44,889 nt of DNA from Treponema sp. (GCA_031283105.1 JAITCL010000010.1:1-44889); one strand, 5' to 3'; counted from the first letter of the stretch, positions 13,113 to 22,498 are shown. Notes: generated by a model from the sequence alone, not told the origin. Made by a program: numbers and translations.

Positions 13113-16013
13113 ATGTCAAATACCAATCACCCGCTGTATTTAATTGACGCATACGGCCTTATTTACCGTTCCTATTTTGCCTTTATGACCCGCCCCCTGC
13201 GTAACAGTACCGGAAAAAATGTTTCCGCCCTGTTTGGCTTTGCCCGTACATTGATAAGCCTGTTGAATGACGGCGCCCCGCTGGCAAAGACAGACAATCA
13301 GCTTGATGGTTCAAAAGAAACGCCCCGGCTGCTGGCGGCGGTTTTTGATTCGCGTACCGCCACATTCCGGCATAATATGTACAGCGAGTACAAGGCGACG
13401 CGGCAGAAAGCGCCGGACGATCTTCACGCGCAGGTTCCGTTAGTTGAAGAATTTCTCGCCGCGTTGAATATTCCCGGTTTGCGGGTGGACGGCTACGAAG
13501 CCGATGATATTATCGCGGCGCTGGCGCAAAAATGCCGGGCGGAAAAACGGCAGTGTTATATCATTTCTTCCGATAAGGACTTGCTGCAATTGGTGGGCGA
13601 AGGCACTTATGAGCTGCGTCCGGCAAAAACGGCAAAAGGCGAAATTCCCAGCGGCCAGAATTCAGGCCCGGTATGGGAACTTATTGGGTCCGCACAAGTA
13701 AAAGCCGAATGGGGAGTTGGGCCGGAAAAAGTGTTGGACTTACTTTCGCTGACCGGGGACTCCTCCGACAATATTCCCGGCGTGAAAGGCATCGGTGAGA
13801 AAACCGCCGTGGAATTAATGTCCCGTTACGGATCGTTAGACGAAATCTACCGGAACATTGCCGGTATTGAAGGGGCAAAGGGCAAAAAACTTGCCGCAGG
13901 AAAGGAAAGCGCTTATTTTTCACAATCGTTGATACGGCTGGATACCGGCGTGCCTTTGCCGGTCAGCGATATTGATGAACTTTCCGCGGAAAATCTTAAC
14001 CGTCTGGCGGCGGCGCGGGTGCTTTTCCGTGAAGGCTTGCGTCAGAGCGCAAAGCAGCTTGACCCTGATGTCGGCGCTCATAACGCGCCTGATTCCGCGC
14101 CTGTTCCGGACAGTGAACCTTTTTCAAAAACACCGTCAGGCGAACAGCCGGCCCCGGACATTTATTCAACCTATTCTTCCGACAAATCCCTGTTCGGCGC
14201 CGGTGTTTACAAAATTATCCTTGATATTGCGGAACTAAAAAATATTCTCGCTGAAGCGCACCGGCAGAAACTCCTCGCGCTTGATTTTGAAACCGATTCC
14301 CTTGACGCATGGAATTCGCGGCCTATCGGCATTTCGCTGGCGCTGAAGCCCAAAGAGGCATATTATGTGCCGGTGGCTCCCCACGGTGTGAAACAGGACG
14401 GAACAGATGCCGCAGACCCGATTCACAATGATCCTGAAAAAGTCCGCGCCCTGCTTGCCCCGTTGCTCGCCGATACGGCGATGACGATAGTTGCGCATAA
14501 CGCAAAATACGACTACAAGGTCAGCCGCGGCTGGGGCATTGACCGCTGGAAATGTAAAATTTGGGATACGATGGTGGCGGCATGGCTTGCCGATCCTGAA
14601 CGGAATAATTACTCGCTGGATTCGCTTGCCGCCTATACTTTCGATTACACGCCCCTGTCTTATCAGGATGTTGTGCCCAAGGGGTGTACCTTTGACGCGG
14701 TTTCTCTGGAAACGGCAGCCCGTTATTCCGCCGAAGACGCCGATCTCTGTCTGCGGATGATGCGCCATCTTGAGCCGCAGCTTGCCGCCGCCGATGCGAT
14801 GCGGCTTTTTGAAAATCTTGAAATGCCCCTGCTGCCGATTCTCGCCGAAATGGAAGGCTCCGGTATAAAAATCGAGGCAAAAATTTTAATTGATTACGGC
14901 AAAGAGCTTGAAGTTGAACTGGACGCTATTCAACGTGAAATCTGGAGTGTGGCGGGTCATGAATTCAACATTGCTTCTACCAAGCAATTGCAGGAAGTGT
15001 TGTTTGTCGAACGCAAACTCAAGCCGGGGAAGAAAACCAAAACCGGCTATTCCACCGATGCGGCGTCTCTGGAAGAACTTGCCCGCGAAGACCCGCTGCC
15101 CGCGCTGATACTCCGTCACCGGACTTTGGCAAAACTGAAATCAACGTATGTTGACACGCTGGCGAGCATGGCGGATAACGATGGCCGCCTGCACACCAAT
15201 TTTGATCAGGCGGGAACCGCCACCGGCCGCCTTTCCAGCCGCGAACCCAATTTGCAAAATATTCCCATTCGCGCCGAGGAAGGCCGCCGTATCCGCGAAG
15301 CTTTTATTGCCGGCCCGGACTGCCTTTTGATTTCCGCCGATTACAGTCAGATAGAGCTGGTAGTTTTGGCCCATCTTTCACAGGATGAAAACCTTATCGC
15401 TGCTTTCAGGGAAGGCACGGACGTTCACGCCCGCACCGCCGCGCTGATATTCGGCGTTGATGTGGATCAGGTAAAAAGCGATCAGCGGCGCATTGCCAAG
15501 ACGATTAACTTTGGCGTGATGTACGGCATGAGCGCCTTCCGCCTTGCCAATGAATTGGGAATCAGCCGCACGGATGCTTCCAATTTTATCGCGGCGTATT
15601 TTAACACTTACGCGGGGGTACGGCGTTTTATTGAAGACCTGATTAAAAAAACCGAAGAGGCGGGTTATGTTTCCACAATTTTTGGCCGCCGCCGCTATAT
15701 CCGTACCATCAACTCACGGAACAAAACCGAAAAGGCCGCCGCTGAACGCATTGCAGTTAACACTCCCATTCAGGGTTCTGCGGCGGACATTGTTAAAACT
15801 GCCATGATTAATCTGGACAGGCGCCTTGCCGCCGAACACAGCCCCGCCCGCCTTTTGCTGCAGGTTCACGATGAACTTATTCTGGAATGTCCAAAAAATG
15901 CCGCCGTTGAAACGGCGGATCTGGTTAAAGCGGAAATGGAACAGGCGGTCAGTCTGCGTATTCCGTTACGGGTAAGCGTGGAAACAGGAAAACGCTGGGG
16001 GGATTTTCACTGA
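13113..16013 (+). CDS. polA: DNA polymerase I
   Basis: A 966-residue polymerase with all three domains. The 5' nuclease (about 1-300) has YLIDAYGLIYRSYFAF, YEADDIIA and SLTGDSSDNIPGVKGIGEKTA. The 3'-5' exonuclease (about 385-560) is intact, with DFETDSLD, NAKYDY and YSAEDADL, so it should proofread. The polymerase domain has motif A DYSQIEL (about 742-748), motif B RRIAKTINFGVMYG and motif C VHDEL (about 916). It fills Okazaki and repair gaps. The ATG has no Shine-Dalgarno, and TATGCT lies 6 bases upstream. Its stop is one base from that of the convergent gene 16015-16470. Confidence 0.98.
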   Translation: MSNTNHPLYLIDAYGLIYRSYFAFMTRPLRNSTGKNVSALFGFARTLISLLNDGAPLAKTDNQLDGSKETPRLLAAVFDSRTATFRHNMYSEYKATRQKAPDDLHAQVPLVEEFLAALNIPGLRVDGYEADDIIAALAQKCRAEKRQCYIISSDKDLLQLVGEGTYELRPAKTAKGEIPSGQNSGPVWELIGSAQVKAEWGVGPEKVLDLLSLTGDSSDNIPGVKGIGEKTAVELMSRYGSLDEIYRNIAGIEGAKGKKLAAGKESAYFSQSLIRLDTGVPLPVSDIDELSAENLNRLAAARVLFREGLRQSAKQLDPDVGAHNAPDSAPVPDSEPFSKTPSGEQPAPDIYSTYSSDKSLFGAGVYKIILDIAELKNILAEAHRQKLLALDFETDSLDAWNSRPIGISLALKPKEAYYVPVAPHGVKQDGTDAADPIHNDPEKVRALLAPLLADTAMTIVAHNAKYDYKVSRGWGIDRWKCKIWDTMVAAWLADPERNNYSLDSLAAYTFDYTPLSYQDVVPKGCTFDAVSLETAARYSAEDADLCLRMMRHLEPQLAAADAMRLFENLEMPLLPILAEMEGSGIKIEAKILIDYGKELEVELDAIQREIWSVAGHEFNIASTKQLQEVLFVERKLKPGKKTKTGYSTDAASLEELAREDPLPALILRHRTLAKLKSTYVDTLASMADNDGRLHTNFDQAGTATGRLSSREPNLQNIPIRAEEGRRIREAFIAGPDCLLISADYSQIELVVLAHLSQDENLIAAFREGTDVHARTAALIFGVDVDQVKSDQRRIAKTINFGVMYGMSAFRLANELGISRTDASNFIAAYFNTYAGVRRFIEDLIKKTEEAGYVSTIFGRRRYIRTINSRNKTEKAAAERIAVNTPIQGSAADIVKTAMINLDRRLAAEHSPARLLLQVHDELILECPKNAAVETADLVKAEMEQAVSLRIPLRVSVETGKRWGDFH

Positions 16014-16014
16014 C

Positions 16015-16470
16015 CTACCAGCGTCCCCATTGCATCATTCTGTGCTGCTGCTGCATCGGCATATCCTGGCGAGGCCATGCAAGATCATAATCTTTTCCGT
16101 TAAGCGTCATCTTTTGTACATACAGCAATTTAACTTTGTCGTTTTGCGGAGAAGACAGCGCATAGCCCTCAAGCGTTACCGCCGCTCCTTCCTTCAGGCC
16201 GTCAATAAAACCGGTATAGCGGTTAAGGCCCCTGGCAAGATAGGTAATGTCATTGCTGGTAACGGCAATCATACCCTGCGCAATGGTTAAATTACCGCTG
16301 ACACTTACACTTTCCGGTGATGGGGAAACTCCCCGTGGGGAATCGCGGTTCCATGAAGGGGAATTTGGCCTTCCACGGAAGGAATCCTGTTTCCGGCGGT
16401 TATTTCCATCAGCGGAAACCAATGCTATGGCGCACATAGCCAGCATACAAAATAAAATTATCCGTTTCAT
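16015..16470 (-). CDS. Small secreted protein of unknown function
   Basis: 151 residues with a signal peptide (cleavage near ALVSA, residue 20). A basic, Ser/Pro/Arg-rich segment (about 21-55) is followed by a compact domain with SGNLTIAQGMIAVTSNDITYLARGL and GAAVTLEGYAL, and a Met/Gln/Trp-rich tail. GGAGG precedes the ATG by 9 bases. The middle domain resembles small periplasmic OB-like folds, but this is only an impression. It converges on polA with a one-base gap and has no partner gene. Confidence 0.7.
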   Translation of the reverse strand: MKRIILFCMLAMCAIALVSADGNNRRKQDSFRGRPNSPSWNRDSPRGVSPSPESVSVSGNLTIAQGMIAVTSNDITYLARGLNRYTGFIDGLKEGAAVTLEGYALSSPQNDKVKLLYVQKMTLNGKDYDLAWPRQDMPMQQQHRMMQWGRW

Positions 16471-16537
16471 TATGAAACCTCCGTTAATGATAGTTAATTA
16501 TATAACCACAAAAACCGCGTAAGGTTTCAAGGTTGCG

Positions 16538-19500
16538 TTACTTAAAATACCGCACTCCCGCCTCAAAAATATTCTGCCGTTTATTGCCGGGTATGTTGAT
16601 GTGGACATATTCGCCGCGCCGCTCGGAGTGGCCCATCTTGCCGAGGATTCTGCCGTCGGGACTACACAGGCCCTCAATGGCAAAATCCGAACCGTTGGGG
16701 TTGTCCGGTTCGTGCAGAGCAGGTTGTCCGTTTGCGTCGGCGTAACAGAAGGGAACCTGTCCGCTTTTGAACAATGCCTCACCCTCATCGTGACGTATAA
16801 CAATGCGTCCCTCGCCGTGGCTTACCGGAACCAGGTGAACCGTACCGGGCTGTTCAAGGGCAAGCCAAGGGGAACAGTTTGCCATTACCCGCGTACGAAC
16901 CATGCGTGAAACGTGCCGCCCTATACGGTTAAAGGTAAGGGTGGGCATGGCGGCATCCGGTGTGCGGTAAGCGCCGTAGGGAACCAGCCCCAGTTTGATC
17001 AATGCCTGAAAGCCGTTGCATATCCCCAAAATAAGCCCATCGCGGTTTTCAATTAGATTGCTCACCGCATCGGCAATCACCGGGGAACGCAGCACGTTGG
17101 CGATAAATTTACCGGAACCGTCCGGCTCATCCCCGGCGCTAAACCCGCCGGACAAGGCGAGTATCTGCGCTTCGCCGATTGCCGCGGCAAGCTCGCGTCT
17201 TGAATGGGCGATGTCTTCACTGCTGCGGTTTTTGAAAATCACCAGTTTAGTCCGCGCTCCCGCTTCACGAAAAGCCCGTTCCATGTCCCATTCGCAGTTG
17301 GTTCCCGGAAAAACGGGAAGGACGACAAGGGGGGAGGGGGGAGTGGGGAATGAAATATCGTGGTATAGATCGGAAACAATATTGTAGTCCGAACAACAAT
17401 CCCTACTCCCCACTCCCCGATCCCCAGTCCCTCTTTCTATCGCATCCGCCACCGTTGCCCCTGTTGAAATCTGCGGATACACTTCTGCAAGCGGGTACTC
17501 ATAAGCGCGGCGCAGTACCGCCAGGGGGATTTCAGCCGCTTGCAGTTCGCCGTCAGATTCTTCTGTTATGCGTAATACCGTTTCATCAATGGTAAAAGCG
17601 GCAATTTCCCAACAGCTGGATTCTCCCAGAATTTCGCCAACGCGGGGATTATCCCGAAACGCCGCGCCGTCAATTTCAACTAACAAAGACCCCTGATAAG
17701 ACAAGTCAACGGTAAAAGCGCGGGGCTTGGCTTCCATCCCGGTATTGTTGCCAAAAGCCATCAGCGCAAGGCTTGCGGCAACGCCGCCCGCAACAACCGG
17801 ATACGCCGAGCAAACACAGTTAATTGCGCCTAATGCCGCAAGCGCGTCCATATTGGCTTTGAAAATGTCCCATTCGTTAAGATCGGGATTGGCGGTTTTT
17901 GCAGAGTATGACTCCGCTTGCGCCAAAAGGACAATGACGTTGCCGGATTTGCCGGAAAGAGCGCCGGAACGGATTGAGGCTGCCGGGGCTGTTCCTGCGG
18001 CAAAAGCGACCAGAGTCGGCGGTACGGTAATGTCGATGTCGTGTACTGCATCCCGGTAATTGCCCGACATGGAATCTTTGCCGCCGATGGCGGGAATCCC
18101 CAGCGCAAGCTGGGCTTCAAGCGCGCCGAGCAGGGCGGCGGCGGGTCTGCCCCACGATTCAGGAGAGACAGGCCGCTGAAAATATTCCTGCAAACTTAAA
18201 CGGGCAGCGCGAAAATCGCCGCCGAGGCAGGCGAATTTTGCCAGCGCTTCACGGATACTGCCCTTTGCCCCTTCGTAGGGATTTTGTTCCATTAAATCGG
18301 GATCGTAGCCGAATGTTAAAATGCTCGCGGTTCTGCTGTGCTTATCCAACGATGGCAATAACGCCGCCATGCCACATTCGGGGGTTCCCTGTTCCGCGCC
18401 GCCCCAGGGGAATAACACCGAACCCGCGCCAATTGAACCGTCAAAACGTTCCTGCAAACCCCGGCGGCTGCCGGAACGCAGAGACATAAGTTCCCGTTCC
18501 AGATTGTCCAGTATAACGCCGGGATTCGCATGGTGCGGCTGATCGTCCGGCCCCGCGCCTGATTTCGCCGGAAGTAACGCCTGCGCCGAGCGGGGAGCGC
18601 CATTGGTATCAAGGAATTTACGGGAAAGGTCAACAATGGTATTGCCCCGCCACTTCATTTTGAGGGCGGCATCAGTAGCATTGTCATCGTTAGCTGTAAC
18701 TGCCGCAATGACCACCGCGTCAAGATTTTCAGCGGCGGCCAAATTGATAAAAGAATCAGCGTCAGCGGCGGCGCATACCACCGCCATCCGCTCCTGCGAT
18801 TCGGAAATTGCCAGCTCTACGCCGTCTAGCCCGGCATATTTTTTGGGAACCTTGTCCAGGTCAATGTCGAGGCCGGTGGCAAGTTCTCCTACCGCCACTG
18901 AAACGCCCCCCGCGCCAAAGTCGTTGCAGCGTTTGATAAGCCGCGCCGCCTGCGGATTGCGAAACAGCCGCTGAAGTTTGCGTTCCTCCACGGCGTTGCC
19001 CTTCTGCACTTCCGCTCCGGCAGTTTCTACCGATTCGCCGGTATGTACCTTTGAGGAACCGGTCGCGCCGCCTATGCCGTCCCTGCCGGTTTTGCCGCCC
19101 ACGAGAATAACCAAATCGCCGGGCGCGGGTTCCTCCCGCCGCACCAACGCGGCGGGAACCGCGGCAATAACCGCGCCCAGTTCCATGCGCTTCGCCAAAA
19201 ATCCGCTGTGGTAAAATTCCGCCACCTGGCCGGTGGCAAGCCCAATCTGGTTTCCGTATGACGAATAACCCGCCGCCGCTTCACGGGCAATTTTTATCTG
19301 GGGGAGTTTTCCCGGCAAAGTTTCGCTTAACAGTGCGCGGGGATCGCCGCCACCGGTAACCCTCATCGCCTGATGTACAAAAGCCCGCCCGGAAAGCGGG
19401 TCACGGATTGCGCCGCCCAAACAAGTCGCCGCGCCGCCAAACGGCTCAATTTCTGTCGGGTGATTGTGGGTTTCATTTTTAAACAGCAAAAGCCACGGTT

Positions 19501-20473
19501 CGACAGAACCATCGCTGAATTCCGCCGTTACCTTAACCGTACAGGCGTTAATCTCTTTTGATTCATCAACATCATTGGCAAGCCCGCGCTTCCGCAAGAT
19601 TTTCGCCCCGATAGTCGCCATGTCCCACAGCGAGCGGGGGCGGCTTGCGGCATTCTCGCCGTAAACCTCACCACGGGCCGCTTCGTATATTGCAAGGGCT
19701 TTGCTCAATGCGGGGGCAGATGGGCCGCTGTCAATCTCAATTTTTTCCAAAATGGTGTTAAAAGTAGTATGGCGGCAGTGATCTGACCAATAGGTATCAA
19801 GCGCCCGCAGTTCCGCCAGCGTCGGGTCTCTGTTAATCGAAGAAAACCATGCGCGGCAAAAACACAGGTCTTCAAGACTCATGGCAAGCCCGTATTTTTT
19901 CGCCATTGCATCAAGTTCCGTATCGTTAGCTGAAATGAAACCAGCCAGAACCGGCACGTCATCGGGATTAATTTCAATTTCTTCGAGCGTCTGCGGTATT
20001 CCTGCGGCGGCTTCCCGCGAATCAACCGGATTGATTAAATATTTTTTGACCGCCTCAAGCGCGGTGTCCGAAACAGGAACATCACCCGGCGTTAATATAT
20101 ACACCACGGCGGAACGGATAAGCGGCCTGACTCCGGTAACCAATTCAACGCACTGTGCCGCGGAGTCGGCGCGTTGGCTGTACTGGCCGGGAAGGTACTC
20201 AATGGCAAAGCAGCGATTACCCGCTTCGGCAAGAGTGGTTTCATCATAAAAAACTTTATCGCATTGAGGTTCGGAAAAAACCGCCTGTACCGCTTCTTCA
20301 AACTGGGCTTCGTCCAGACCGCTGACATCGTAGCGGTTCAAAACACGCAGCCCTTTAAGTTGTGCCAGTTCGGGATACTGTCCGCCCAAAAAACCGGCCA
20401 AATCGGACTGCAAGCGCCGCGCCTCAATATCAAACCCGTCCCGTTTTTCTACAAAAACCCGCTGTACCTTCAT
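16538..20473 (-). CDS. purL: Phosphoribosylformylglycinamidine synthase (fused PurL-PurQ)
   Basis: A 1311-residue single-chain FGAM synthase that makes FGAM from FGAR, glutamine and ATP in purine synthesis. Order: PurS-like N-terminal region (1-150); linker/ATPase halves with SDHCRHTTF (about 233-241), FKNETHNHPTEIEPFGG and GGKDSMSGNYRD; then a class-I glutamine amidotransferase from about residue 1052 (VVLPVFPGTNCEWD). The nucleophile Cys sits in LGICNGFQ (about 1152) and a His/Glu in VSHGEGR. Residues about 1014-1048, in the linker before the amidotransferase, are an unrelated low-complexity insertion encoded by the palindromic element at 17336-17431. The product is longer than usual because of it. 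No Shine-Dalgarno seen. Confidence 0.96.
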   Translation of the reverse strand: MKVQRVFVEKRDGFDIEARRLQSDLAGFLGGQYPELAQLKGLRVLNRYDVSGLDEAQFEEAVQAVFSEPQCDKVFYDETTLAEAGNRCFAIEYLPGQYSQRADSAAQCVELVTGVRPLIRSAVVYILTPGDVPVSDTALEAVKKYLINPVDSREAAAGIPQTLEEIEINPDDVPVLAGFISANDTELDAMAKKYGLAMSLEDLCFCRAWFSSINRDPTLAELRALDTYWSDHCRHTTFNTILEKIEIDSGPSAPALSKALAIYEAARGEVYGENAASRPRSLWDMATIGAKILRKRGLANDVDESKEINACTVKVTAEFSDGSVEPWLLLFKNETHNHPTEIEPFGGAATCLGGAIRDPLSGRAFVHQAMRVTGGGDPRALLSETLPGKLPQIKIAREAAAGYSSYGNQIGLATGQVAEFYHSGFLAKRMELGAVIAAVPAALVRREEPAPGDLVILVGGKTGRDGIGGATGSSKVHTGESVETAGAEVQKGNAVEERKLQRLFRNPQAARLIKRCNDFGAGGVSVAVGELATGLDIDLDKVPKKYAGLDGVELAISESQERMAVVCAAADADSFINLAAAENLDAVVIAAVTANDDNATDAALKMKWRGNTIVDLSRKFLDTNGAPRSAQALLPAKSGAGPDDQPHHANPGVILDNLERELMSLRSGSRRGLQERFDGSIGAGSVLFPWGGAEQGTPECGMAALLPSLDKHSRTASILTFGYDPDLMEQNPYEGAKGSIREALAKFACLGGDFRAARLSLQEYFQRPVSPESWGRPAAALLGALEAQLALGIPAIGGKDSMSGNYRDAVHDIDITVPPTLVAFAAGTAPAASIRSGALSGKSGNVIVLLAQAESYSAKTANPDLNEWDIFKANMDALAALGAINCVCSAYPVVAGGVAASLALMAFGNNTGMEAKPRAFTVDLSYQGSLLVEIDGAAFRDNPRVGEILGESSCWEIAAFTIDETVLRITEESDGELQAAEIPLAVLRRAYEYPLAEVYPQISTGATVADAIERGTGDRGVGSRDCCSDYNIVSDLYHDISFPTPPSPLVVLPVFPGTNCEWDMERAFREAGARTKLVIFKNRSSEDIAHSRRELAAAIGEAQILALSGGFSAGDEPDGSGKFIANVLRSPVIADAVSNLIENRDGLILGICNGFQALIKLGLVPYGAYRTPDAAMPTLTFNRIGRHVSRMVRTRVMANCSPWLALEQPGTVHLVPVSHGEGRIVIRHDEGEALFKSGQVPFCYADANGQPALHEPDNPNGSDFAIEGLCSPDGRILGKMGHSERRGEYVHINIPGNKRQNIFEAGVRYFK
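17336..17431. repeat. Palindromic element inserted in frame in purL
   Basis: Perfect 12-base arms GGGGAGTGGGGA (17338-17349) and TCCCCACTCCCC (17407-17418) flank a nested palindrome, TCGGA (17370-17374) and TCCGA (17388-17392) around ACAATATTGT. A further C-rich stretch (to 17431) extends the right side. It encodes about 30 residues of the PurL interdomain linker without breaking the frame. It has the look of a small mobile palindromic element that tolerates insertion into coding sequence. Confidence 0.7.
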
Positions 20474-20512
20474 GGGATGAGTCTAGCGCGAATTGATGAT
20501 GCTTACAACTAT

Positions 20513-21040
20513 TCAAACAAACGAAACATCGATTCCCGAATAATCGTTGTCTATTTTAAGAGAATCAAGTATCTGCGAAATTTGTCCGCGATGATGTGTG
20601 TTGTGAACAACAAGCTGGCTCAGCATGAATGACAACGGCACAGAAGCGGGATTCCCTCCGTACCATTCAATTTTAACCGGAAGGCTTAAATCGGATTCGT
20701 TTAAGGCTTCGGCCATAGCGATATAAGCCGCATCAATGGCAGTTGCCGCTGATTGCAGTTCTTTCCACTGTGTTTCGCTTAACGCCCCTTCGGGGAATTT
20801 TGGCAGAGTTTCGATTGCGGAAATGGCTTTTAACGCCGCCGCGTTACCGCTCAACGCGGCTTTATACATTCCCAGAAAAAAACGGGTTCCGCCCATAACA
20901 TGCCGGAACAGTCCTGACAGGCTTCCGTAAAAACTCCCCCGGTCTTTTTCCCGCTCATCACTGCTTAATTTATCCAACAGGCCGAAAATGGCCTTGTTAC
21001 CCGCCTGATTGTACTTGGCATACATTACCGCTTCGTTCAT
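20513..21040 (-). CDS. DinB/YfiT-like four-helix protein
   Basis: A 175-residue protein of the DinB superfamily (metal-binding four-helix bundles, often stress-induced thiol transferases or hydrolases). The histidine ligands appear in SLSGLFRHVMGG and LVVHNTHHRGQISQIL, the standard C-terminal motif. The start is placed at 21040 because AGGAG lies 7 bases upstream; a GTG at 21055 would begin before that site. A 17-base palindrome at 21089-21105, with TATAAT at its centre on this strand, may be its promoter and operator. The substrate is unknown. Confidence 0.85.
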   Translation of the reverse strand: MNEAVMYAKYNQAGNKAIFGLLDKLSSDEREKDRGSFYGSLSGLFRHVMGGTRFFLGMYKAALSGNAAALKAISAIETLPKFPEGALSETQWKELQSAATAIDAAYIAMAEALNESDLSLPVKIEWYGGNPASVPLSFMLSQLVVHNTHHRGQISQILDSLKIDNDYSGIDVSFV

Positions 21041-21088
21041 TTTTTTCTCCTTCACAAAAGATTTAATATAATATTATCATAAGCAATA

Positions 21089-21105
21089 AAGGGTATTATA
21101 CCCTT
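21089..21105 (-). promoter_or_regulatory. Palindrome upstream of the DinB gene
   Basis: AAGGGTAT-T-ATACCCTT is a perfect 17-base palindrome. On the minus strand it contains TATAAT and lies about 50 bases before the DinB start. No clear -35 box is seen. The adjacent bases 21106-21164 form another small structure, with arms CCGTGC (21131-21136) and GCACGG (21139-21144), of unknown meaning. Confidence 0.45.
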
Positions 21106-21165
21106 CGTTTCCTCACTCGCTCGGTCATGTCCGTGCAAGCACGGCCGCGACCTCGCTCCGTTCGT

Positions 21166-21208
21166 CAATAAAATAAAAATACCCCGCCGCTGTATGCCAG
21201 TGGCGGGG
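21166..21208 (-). terminator. Intrinsic terminator after the 21233-22090 lipoprotein
   Basis: On the minus strand CCCCGCC (21208-21202) and GGCGGGG (21188-21182) pair around a 13-base loop and are followed by TATTTTTATTTTATT. It lies 25 bases beyond the lipoprotein stop. Confidence 0.85.
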
Positions 21209-21232
21209 CAGGTGAATAACGCGGCGGGTATT

Positions 21233-22090
21233 CTAAAGACCGCTAATATTAATGTCTAAATAATCATTTGCGTCTTCAAAATTGTCAAACTTTTTGCAGA
21301 ATTCCGGCTTCTTTACATTGTTATTGTCGTAAACATCAATGGTGAGTTTAATGACAAATTTATCATCTAGATCATCAAGATAATCTCCATTATCAAATTC
21401 ATCTAGTGACATATTACTGTTAAAATTAAGGCTCGCATCTAATTTCATCACAAATTTCAGACCCTTGCCGTTTTTTGAAACGCTCAAAGCATAGCCATCT
21501 TTAGCGGTGAATTTAAAGACAGCATTCCCCTTTGAAGGATTGATAGAAGTAACCTTCGCTTTAGTATAGACACTTTCATCATAGACATATTTGCCATTGT
21601 AAGTAAAATCGCTTTGTGTAGCATCATCAAAATCAATCGCTGCTTTAATTTGGGCTGATATCTCCATATAGTCGCCAACTGATTCGCCGCCATTATCATT
21701 AGCCGCATGCATTCTTGCGTACCCTTTTATAAAGCCTGTCAAATAGACGCCATTGGCAAGCTTTTCATTTTTGAAGATTTCTTCATAAGGCTCCGTGTAA
21801 GTACTCCTGCTCATACTGCGGGACGCGGGCAGTACACTTGGGGATATTGATATACCATCAAGACTTTCCATTGCCTCAATTGCACTTTTAATCAGCTCTT
21901 TTGCTTCAGTTTCATCGCTAACAAAGGCTCCTTCAAAATTCTTCACATCCTTAATGTTCGGCAATGACATATTCACCTTAATAGGATCGCTGTCTCCGCC
22001 GCCGGATGAGCCGTCACTACAGCCAACAACCGTCATTCCCAATACCAGCACAAGCGCCGGTATCCCTAACCACCATTTTTTCTTTGTCAT
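21233..22090 (-). CDS. Treponeme-type lipoprotein of unknown function
   Basis: A 285-residue lipoprotein. The signal peptide begins MTKKKWWLGIPALVLVLGM, a form abundant in gut treponemes, and ends in the lipobox VVGC before a Ser/Gly linker. The mature part begins with a helical region rich in Glu and Ala (FVSDETEAKELIKSAIEAME), followed by alternating strands with Asp-rich turns. The start at 22090 has AGGAG upstream. It is probably cotranscribed with the small ORF 22183-22356 from the promoter at 22390-22418, divergent from an XRE regulator. Confidence 0.8.
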   Translation of the reverse strand: MTKKKWWLGIPALVLVLGMTVVGCSDGSSGGGDSDPIKVNMSLPNIKDVKNFEGAFVSDETEAKELIKSAIEAMESLDGISISPSVLPASRSMSRSTYTEPYEEIFKNEKLANGVYLTGFIKGYARMHAANDNGGESVGDYMEISAQIKAAIDFDDATQSDFTYNGKYVYDESVYTKAKVTSINPSKGNAVFKFTAKDGYALSVSKNGKGLKFVMKLDASLNFNSNMSLDEFDNGDYLDDLDDKFVIKLTIDVYDNNNVKKPEFCKKFDNFEDANDYLDINISGL

Positions 22091-22118
22091 AATTTTCTCC
22101 TTCAAACGCAATTTTTTT

Positions 22119-22136
22119 CACCGGCATACGCCGGCG
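22119..22136. promoter_or_regulatory. Hairpin in the lipoprotein 5' region
   Basis: CCGGC (22121-22125), ATAC, GCCGG (22130-22134). On the plus strand it is followed by ATTTTT, but no plus-strand gene ends here. On the minus strand it is a leader structure between the small ORF and the lipoprotein gene, 28 bases before its start codon, and might affect translation or mRNA stability. Confidence 0.3.
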
Positions 22137-22182
22137 ATTTTTCACCCAATCATCTTTTCCGCGCGGGCGGCGGTTCGATTTT

Positions 22183-22356
22183 TCATACCGTTTTTGCTTT
22201 TCGCTGGATTTCTATTCGCCTGGCGGTTCCGCGCTGTGCGAATTGATGTGTTCTTAACAAGTTATGTGCAATCTTTACCACTCTGTCCTGGGATTCACCG
22301 GATAATTGGGTGAATACCTTACTAAAAACATCATATTTACTTGTTTTTATCCTCAT
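22183..22356 (-). CDS. Small basic hypothetical protein
   Basis: 57 residues beginning MRIKTSKYDVFSKVFTQLSG, followed by a helix and a basic tail. The pattern FTQLSGESQDRVVKIAHNLL resembles the C-terminal dimerisation helices of the XRE regulators in this window, so it may be a regulator relative lacking the DNA-binding part. It is the first frame behind the strong promoter at 22390-22418; GGGG lies 9 bases upstream of the ATG. The downstream lipoprotein gene follows after 92 bases. Confidence 0.45.
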   Translation of the reverse strand: MRIKTSKYDVFSKVFTQLSGESQDRVVKIAHNLLRTHQFAQRGTARRIEIQRKAKTV

Positions 22357-22389
22357 AATTCCAACCCCGCAAACGATTACAATATGAGC

Positions 22390-22418
22390 ATTATATGATT
22401 GATAAATGAGCACGTCAA
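22390..22418 (-). promoter_or_regulatory. Promoter of the small ORF and lipoprotein
   Basis: On the minus strand TTGACG (22418-22413), 17-base spacer, TATAAT (22395-22390). The spacer and downstream region carry two direct copies of GCTCAT. Confidence 0.7.
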
Positions 22419-22458
22419 TAGAATCGTGGGCATATTCGGAAAAAATTACAAAATGTGC

Positions 22459-22498
22459 TTGCCCGCAGGCCGTTTTTTGGCTATTATCCAAAAAACGG
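22459..22498 (+). promoter_or_regulatory. Promoter and operator of the XRE regulator
   Basis: TTGCCC (22459-22464), 17-base spacer, TATTAT (22482-22487). The -10 sits exactly in the 7-base centre of a perfect 11-base inverted repeat, CCGTTTTTTGG (22470-22480) and CCAAAAAACGG (22488-22498). A protein bound there would block RNA polymerase, which fits negative autoregulation by the product of the gene at 22517. Confidence 0.75.

Noticed and set aside
14235-14768. 177-codon minus-strand ORF opposite polA
   Set aside because: Lies wholly within the exonuclease domain of polA, has no ribosome site and shows low-complexity composition.
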